This document shows, in pieces, positions 14,000 through 18,177 of a stretch of DNA of 18,177 nucleotides. The stretch is from an uncultured Muribaculaceae bacterium. GTDB taxonomy: Bacteria; Bacteroidota; Bacteroidia; Bacteroidales; Muribaculaceae. The position numbers and the translations under genes are program-made. Where the stretch lies: positions 1 through 18,177 of the forward strand of contig CAKTOT010000041.1 in NCBI GenBank assembly GCA_934590135.1, read 5' to 3'. Every line of letters begins with the position of its first letter. Positions within the stretch are counted from its first letter, which is position 1. Below the pieces are notes generated by a model. The model was given only the letters and a program-made list of their open reading frames with translations. It did no database searches and was not told the DNA's origin.

Positions 14000-15178
14000 T
14001 TATTTGTAATCGAAGTACCACGGATGGTTGCGCACGGCTGTAATGCCTCGAGTACCGATATTGCCGTCGATGCGTACGGCGTGCAGAAATGGCGTGGTAA
14101 GATAGGCGGGACTGTCGGGATTTACGCTATTGCGGCGCACGCGACCTGACGAATGTATGTAATCGCCATCGTGGTCATATATGGCGACGTGAGTCACTCT
14201 CCCTGTTTTGGGGTTGCCGAAGAACAGCAGGTCTCCTGCCTTGCATTGACGCCAGTCGGCGGCCTCGATGCGCATACCGGTCGTGGCCTGTTGCGAAGCA
14301 TCACGCATCAGTATTATACCGTTGGCCAAATACGAAACCTTAGCCAGGCCGGAACAGTCAAGCGTCTTGGGCGATGTGCCACCCCAAAGGTAAGGCGTAC
14401 CTTCCATCGAATATGCCATATCAAGTATCACTTCGGCATTGAAATCCTGCGTAGCCCAATCCTCGATAGCGGTCAAGGCCGAAGCATCACACCATCCCGA
14501 ACGGCCGTCCGGCAAGGTGATTTGCACACGTCCGTGGCTCTTCTTGTCAAGACTACCCTCGACTATATCTCCGCAAACGAGGTCGGTGACCACTTCGCGC
14601 ACGCCTGATGCTTTGGCGTCACTATAGGCACGCACCTGATATGGCGAGGTCACCACCAGGCGCCGAGCACGGCGCCATTCGCTCATTTGCTCGGTAGTTT
14701 TCATCGTCACCGAATTATCTACGACCCAGGAGATATATCCGTCGGGAGTTTGCACGCGAAGCCATTGTCCATCGTTGTCAAGCACGCGGAGCGGCATTCC
14801 CATCAACGCCTGCGATGCCATCTCTGCATCATGGCCGGGACGAGTACGCAGACATGCTACAGATATGCGAGGCAGTGCCCAATTGTCGCTCGGCAGCACG
14901 GCTATACCATTAGAAGCATCTATGCCGGCATCGGTCAGAGCACGCATCAGCGAATCGGCAAGATACCCTTCGGATACGATACCGGCCACGACCACCTTGC
15001 CGTCGTTGACAGGACGAACGGTTATGTCATAGATGTTTTGGCGGCTGTCCGGAGCCAAACGGGTGCGAACTTCAGAGGCTATAGTTCGTGCTTTATCGGC
15101 CATGGTGGCCGCTTCCATTGTCACTGATACCATGGTCGCTAAGGCCAAGGCACATAATATATATCGAATGCTTCTCAT
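14000..15178 (-). CDS. Secreted NlpC/P60 endopeptidase with SH3-like domains (YkfC-like)
   Basis: The 392-residue protein has a signal peptide (MRSIRYILCALALATMVSVT, cut near residue 24). An N-terminal module of about 65 residues (DITVRPVNDGKVVVAGIVSE to VLPSD, about 50-98) resembles a BON-like fold. Two SH3-like regions follow (about 104-158 and 171-237, the second with SGWCDAS). The C-terminal NlpC/P60 domain has catalytic Cys275 in LDCSGLAK, His330 in VTHVAIY and His342 in YIHSSGR, plus the substrate-side segment TPYLWGGTSP (261-270). This matches gamma-D-glutamyl-diaminoacyl endopeptidases of the YkfC type, which release L-Ala-D-Glu from muropeptides. The frame reaches a TTG at 15193, but the ATG at 15178 gives a standard signal peptide. 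The epimerase downstream would process the product. Confidence 0.92.
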   Translation of the reverse strand: MRSIRYILCALALATMVSVTMEAATMADKARTIASEVRTRLAPDSRQNIYDITVRPVNDGKVVVAGIVSEGYLADSLMRALTDAGIDASNGIAVLPSDNWALPRISVACLRTRPGHDAEMASQALMGMPLRVLDNDGQWLRVQTPDGYISWVVDNSVTMKTTEQMSEWRRARRLVVTSPYQVRAYSDAKASGVREVVTDLVCGDIVEGSLDKKSHGRVQITLPDGRSGWCDASALTAIEDWATQDFNAEVILDMAYSMEGTPYLWGGTSPKTLDCSGLAKVSYLANGIILMRDASQQATTGMRIEAADWRQCKAGDLLFFGNPKTGRVTHVAIYDHDGDYIHSSGRVRRNSVNPDSPAYLTTPFLHAVRIDGNIGTRGITAVRNHPWYFDYK

Positions 15179-15446
15179 TGTAAGTTTCGGCAATACACTT
15201 GCCTATATGTTTTTGGGTTTATTTATATCTGAAGAATGTTCAATTTTTATGCTTGACTTCGGCGTCTACGCTTAGCCTCGGTTCTAAGTTGAATCTCGGC
15301 GTTCTATACAAAAAAGATGTATATCACCATCCTCTATTCTTCGCTGAGTTAGCCGAAGCACGTACGCCGCAGCATGTTCGCCGGGAAATAACGTTAATCG
15401 GAGTACGACTGTACAGAGTGTTTGCCGTAGTACGACTGCCATTGTA
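15179..15446. other. 268-base gap between the transglutaminase-like and NlpC/P60 genes
   Basis: No gene or consensus TAnnTTTG box was found. It contains a direct repeat AGTACGACTG at 15402-15411 and 15429-15438, an AT-rich hairpin TATACA/TGTATA (15305-15323) and a short stem CTTAG/CTAAG near 15279-15296. A promoter for the NlpC/P60 gene probably lies here but I cannot point to it. Confidence 0.5.
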
Positions 15447-16817
15447 CTACTCGTCTTCGTCCTGTGCCACTGCGGTGGGTTCGGTCTTGATTATCTGCAA
15501 GCTTGAGTTCCAGCCGGGATAAAACAGATTTCCTCGCGAGGTTTCCACTTCACCGGCCTGAAAGTCGATGGTTTCGCTCCGCAGATATTTTTTGGCCGGA
15601 TAGAGTGCACCGCAGATACCACGATTGGTGGCAAAACGATACATATCTATACCATGGCTATAGAAACCGTGTGTATCTTTGTCATACGTCTCCGGGGTTA
15701 TGCCGTAGTTGCCGAAAGACATATCCACCGGTACCCAGCCTACACCTTCAAAGTACACTTCGGCCCAGTCATGAAAGTTCTTTTCGCCCGGATGCAACAT
15801 CCATCCGCTTTCCCACAGTGCCGGAATACCGAGTGATCTCATCATCGAAATATAGAGCATGGATACCTGCCCGCAATCGCCATAGCCACGATCGAGCACG
15901 TATCGAGGTACACACGGTATGGTACTATACTCGCGTGCGCCTGCCCATGGATACCGATCGGCAATGTATTTATACACCAATTTGTGCTGTAGATAGGGAT
16001 TGGCCTCATCACCTACTATATCGCGCGCTTCGACGCCCAGATCTATAATATGCGGGGCCTGCATAGCTGTATAATCGGCATAGAATGGCGCTGTCGTATC
16101 GTAAGGCTGTATGCGGTCTAAGATATCCTTTTCACTGACATACAGCGAAGTAACCGTATACCGCCCTGTGTATTCGAAATGTGTGCTCTTGCCCGTTGTC
16201 ACCGGCGCTTGCATATATATAGTATTGTGTATCGAGCGGCCGTCCGAAAGCACATAGGGATGCGATGCCGACAATATCGAGATATCATACTGACGTTCGG
16301 TCTCGACGGGTACGGGCATCCATACACGCAATGTGTCATCCTTGAGTACATCGTTATAAGGCACATCCACCGTAAAGCGGTAGGTGATGGTTTGTGCCGG
16401 GCCTCGATGATAGTATTCATCTTCGGTGGCAAGGGGACTTTCAATTACAGCCTTGACAATGGCCACATCGGACGAATCGGCATCGGCGCCGCGGTTGATC
16501 CATTTTATTCCACTCACTTCCGGACATATAAGCTTAAGGTTGGATGGCGACTTACGAAATACCATGACCTTGCCATCGGCCGTTGTACGTGTTTCAAGAA
16601 GTCCCTGTGCAATGAATTCTTCGGTACGTGACGCCACCGAAGGTCCGTAAAGCTTGGCGAGACGTTCGCGAGTTTGCTCTACTGTCAGCGAAAAATCTCT
16701 GTCAATGCGCGCCGAAATAGCCTCGGCCGAGTCCGTTTCGAACCAAGCAGGCGTGGCTGCGTCGGAATATTGTGTCGCCGCCAGCGTTAGCGTGGCAGCA
16801 AGGACAACGTGCTTCAT
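15447..16817 (-). CDS. Secreted transglutaminase-like protein
   Basis: The 456-residue protein has an N-terminal signal peptide (MKHVVLAATLTLAATQYSDA) without a lipobox. Residues 25-135 are a family-specific region of unknown role (helical, then GKVMVFRKSPSNLKLI). A beta-rich segment (about 141-225) includes LRVWMPVPVETERQYD. The transglutaminase-like core has the Cys-His-Asp triad at Cys315 (RGYGDCGQVSML), His349 (NFHDWAEVYFEGVGW) and Asp365 (VPVDMSFG). The C-terminus is acidic (AQDEDE). Bacterial members mostly act as peptidases or amidases rather than crosslinkers. It lies upstream of the NlpC/P60 and epimerase genes on the same strand, so a role in peptidoglycan peptide processing is plausible, but a 268-base gap separates them and the substrate is unknown. 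Confidence 0.88.
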   Translation of the reverse strand: MKHVVLAATLTLAATQYSDAATPAWFETDSAEAISARIDRDFSLTVEQTRERLAKLYGPSVASRTEEFIAQGLLETRTTADGKVMVFRKSPSNLKLICPEVSGIKWINRGADADSSDVAIVKAVIESPLATEDEYYHRGPAQTITYRFTVDVPYNDVLKDDTLRVWMPVPVETERQYDISILSASHPYVLSDGRSIHNTIYMQAPVTTGKSTHFEYTGRYTVTSLYVSEKDILDRIQPYDTTAPFYADYTAMQAPHIIDLGVEARDIVGDEANPYLQHKLVYKYIADRYPWAGAREYSTIPCVPRYVLDRGYGDCGQVSMLYISMMRSLGIPALWESGWMLHPGEKNFHDWAEVYFEGVGWVPVDMSFGNYGITPETYDKDTHGFYSHGIDMYRFATNRGICGALYPAKKYLRSETIDFQAGEVETSRGNLFYPGWNSSLQIIKTEPTAVAQDEDE

Positions 16818-16870
16818 ATCGTGATATAGCGGTTTATGGTTAATGGATGTATGCTATTGAGCATTTTGAG

Positions 16871-16902
16871 CAGGCATACCACCCGAATTAGCGGTATGCC
16901 TG
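16871..16902 (-). terminator. Terminator-like hairpin right behind glmM
   Basis: CAGGCATACC and GGTATGCCTG form a perfect 10-bp stem with a 12-base loop, starting six bases after the glmM stop. On the minus strand it is followed by CTCAAAATGC, with no T-tract, so it is either a non-canonical terminator or a 3'-end stabilising structure. Confidence 0.5.
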
Positions 16903-16908
16903 TCCTTA

Positions 16909-18177
16909 TCAATGCTTTATATGTGCAATTTCTTCGATCACGCCCTTGATTTCGTTACCCAGGGCCTGAGCCTGCTCCATGGTGTGAGCTTCCGAGTAGA
17001 TGCGAATGATGGGCTCGGTATTGGACTTGCGCAGATGTACCCAGCAGTCCGGATAGTCTATTTTGACTCCGTCGATAGTCGTGATTTTCTCGTTGGCGTA
17101 ACGTTGTTTCACCACTTCAAGGATGGCGTCAACATCCATTTTGGGCGTAAGCTGTATCTTGGTCTTGGCTATGGCATATTGCGGATATTTTTTCTTGAGT
17201 TCCGAGACCTTGAGGCCGCTCTTGGCAAGCAATGTCAAGAATAGTGCCACGCCTACCAGTGCATCACGGCCGTAATGCAGCGGCGGATAAATGACTCCGC
17301 CATTGCCTTCGCCACCTATGACCGCGTTGATTTTTTTCATCAGGGTGGTCACATTGACTTCGCCCACAGCACTGGCTTGATAGGGGCAATTGTGGTCGAG
17401 GGCGACATCGCGCAATGCGCGCGATGAGCTAAGATTGGAAACTGCAGGGCCGGGAGTATTGCTGAGCACGTAATCAGCTACCGCCACCAAGGTATATTCT
17501 TCGACAAACATCTCGCCGTTTTCCATCACTATAGCCAGACGATCTACATCGGGGTCTACGACAAAGCCGACGTCTGCCACACCGGTCTTCATCAGGTCTG
17601 AAATCTCGGTGAGATTCTCGGGGATAGGTTCGGGATTATGCGCAAAATTGCCGGTGGGGTCACAGTTGAGTTCTATGACCTTATTGACGCCGAGACTGCG
17701 AAGCAGCTGCGGTATGACCACACCGCCCACGCTATTGACTGCATCCACGGCCACGGTGAAATTTGCTTTCTTTATTGCTTCTGTGTCTACGAGATCCAAT
17801 GCAAGGACTTTCTGAATGTGACGACGATTGTATGTCGTATTCTTGAGGTGGTGTCCCAATTGATCTACTTCGGCAAAGCAATACTCTTTATCATTAGCTA
17901 TACGCAACACCTCCTGGCCTTCCTCGGCGGTGAGGAATTCGCCGTGCTCGTTGAGCAGCTTCAGCGCATTCCATTCCTTGGGGTTATGACTGGCGGTAAG
18001 TATCAGTCCGCCGCAGGCATTCTCCATAGTCACGGCCAGTTCGGTGGTGGGCGTTGAAGCGGGCCCGATATTGACCACATCGAAGCCCATACCCATCAGC
18101 GTACCTATAACCACGTCTATCACCATAGGACCGGAGATGCGGGCGTCGTGCCCCACAACTATGGTACGATATGGTAG
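16909..18177 (-). CDS. glmM: Phosphoglucosamine mutase, N-terminus cut by window edge
   Basis: 422 residues are present and the frame is open through the last base, so roughly 40 N-terminal residues are missing; the GTG at 18156 is the internal Val of IVVGHDARISGP, not a start. The enzyme belongs to the alpha-D-phosphohexomutase family. It shows the phosphoserine loop LTASHNPKEWNALK, the metal-binding loop DPDVDRLAIV, the sugar-binding GGEGNGG segment followed by HYGRDAL, and the C-terminal phosphate-binding loop LRKSNTEPIIRIYSEA. Bacteroidota proteins with this pattern are annotated as GlmM, which turns glucosamine-6-phosphate into glucosamine-1-phosphate for UDP-GlcNAc, hence peptidoglycan and lipopolysaccharide. 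A phosphomannomutase or dual-specificity enzyme is the alternative. Confidence 0.88.
   Translation of the reverse strand, partial: LPYRTIVVGHDARISGPMVIDVVIGTLMGMGFDVVNIGPASTPTTELAVTMENACGGLILTASHNPKEWNALKLLNEHGEFLTAEEGQEVLRIANDKEYCFAEVDQLGHHLKNTTYNRRHIQKVLALDLVDTEAIKKANFTVAVDAVNSVGGVVIPQLLRSLGVNKVIELNCDPTGNFAHNPEPIPENLTEISDLMKTGVADVGFVVDPDVDRLAIVMENGEMFVEEYTLVAVADYVLSNTPGPAVSNLSSSRALRDVALDHNCPYQASAVGEVNVTTLMKKINAVIGGEGNGGVIYPPLHYGRDALVGVALFLTLLAKSGLKVSELKKKYPQYAIAKTKIQLTPKMDVDAILEVVKQRYANEKITTIDGVKIDYPDCWVHLRKSNTEPIIRIYSEAHTMEQAQALGNEIKGVIEEIAHIKH

Noticed and set aside
15305..15323. TATACA/TGTATA hairpin as a terminator for the transglutaminase-like gene
   Set aside because: The stem is AT-only apart from one pair and no T-tract follows on the minus strand.
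18154..18156. GTG as the start of glmM
   Set aside because: The frame continues to the window edge with family-like residues (RTIV) before it; it is an internal Val codon.

Overview
The window looks like ordinary chromosomal DNA from a member of the Bacteroidota, order Bacteroidales, and possibly a gut family such as Muribaculaceae. The evidence is sequence-level. Promoters fit the Bacteroidota consensus TAnnTTTG, upstream Shine-Dalgarno motifs are weak, and the L34, MtaB, PyrE, Fmt and RarA sequences read as Bacteroidales. A gene for a small SRPBCC-like protein lies directly behind pyrE, and a dipeptide epimerase / NlpC-P60 / transglutaminase set is present. Family level is inference. No phage, plasmid, insertion sequence, CRISPR array, rRNA or tRNA was seen.

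Layout, left to right. (1) 1-4326, minus strand: envelope genes. These are the N-terminal end of a TamB-like protein (cut by the window edge), a family 2 glycosyltransferase, a lipid A-type acyltransferase whose stop overlaps the glycosyltransferase start (ATGA), and the tRNA methylthiotransferase gene mtaB. (2) 4437-7347, minus strand: an MBOAT O-acyltransferase, a membrane-anchored SGNH hydrolase and a Rieske-like lipoprotein, likely one operon. (3) 7528-8663, minus strand: an SRPBCC-like protein and pyrE. (4) 8929-11994, plus strand: an RluA-type pseudouridine synthase, fmt and rarA. (5) 11995-12793: the only long noncoding stretch, holding several short repeats and two terminators, with rpmH (51 codons, minus strand) inside it. 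(6) 12794-16817, minus strand: L-Ala-D/L-Glu-type epimerase, NlpC/P60 endopeptidase with SH3 domains, and a secreted transglutaminase-like protein. (7) 16909-18177, minus strand: glmM, missing its N-terminus at the window edge.

Functionally the window mixes envelope building (TamB, acyltransferase, glycosyltransferase, GlmM, MBOAT/SGNH), peptidoglycan peptide turnover (epimerase, NlpC/P60, transglutaminase-like) and housekeeping (mtaB, pyrE, rluA-type, fmt, rarA, rpmH). I did not find a clearly new system. The parts most worth a second look are the repeat cluster at 12028-12292, the MBOAT-SGNH-lipoprotein operon with its Rieske-like protein that has lost its iron ligands, the apparently exported muropeptide epimerase module, and an extended promoter motif (A-tract, then TGCG, then TAnnTTTG) shared by three minus-strand genes.

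Several starts were chosen against longer reading frames: glycosyltransferase at 1918 (ATGA coupling), mtaB at 4326 (ATG rather than upstream TTG), lipoprotein at 7347 (ATG at the signal peptide rather than upstream GTG), pyrE at 8663, and NlpC/P60 at 15178 (ATG rather than upstream TTG).
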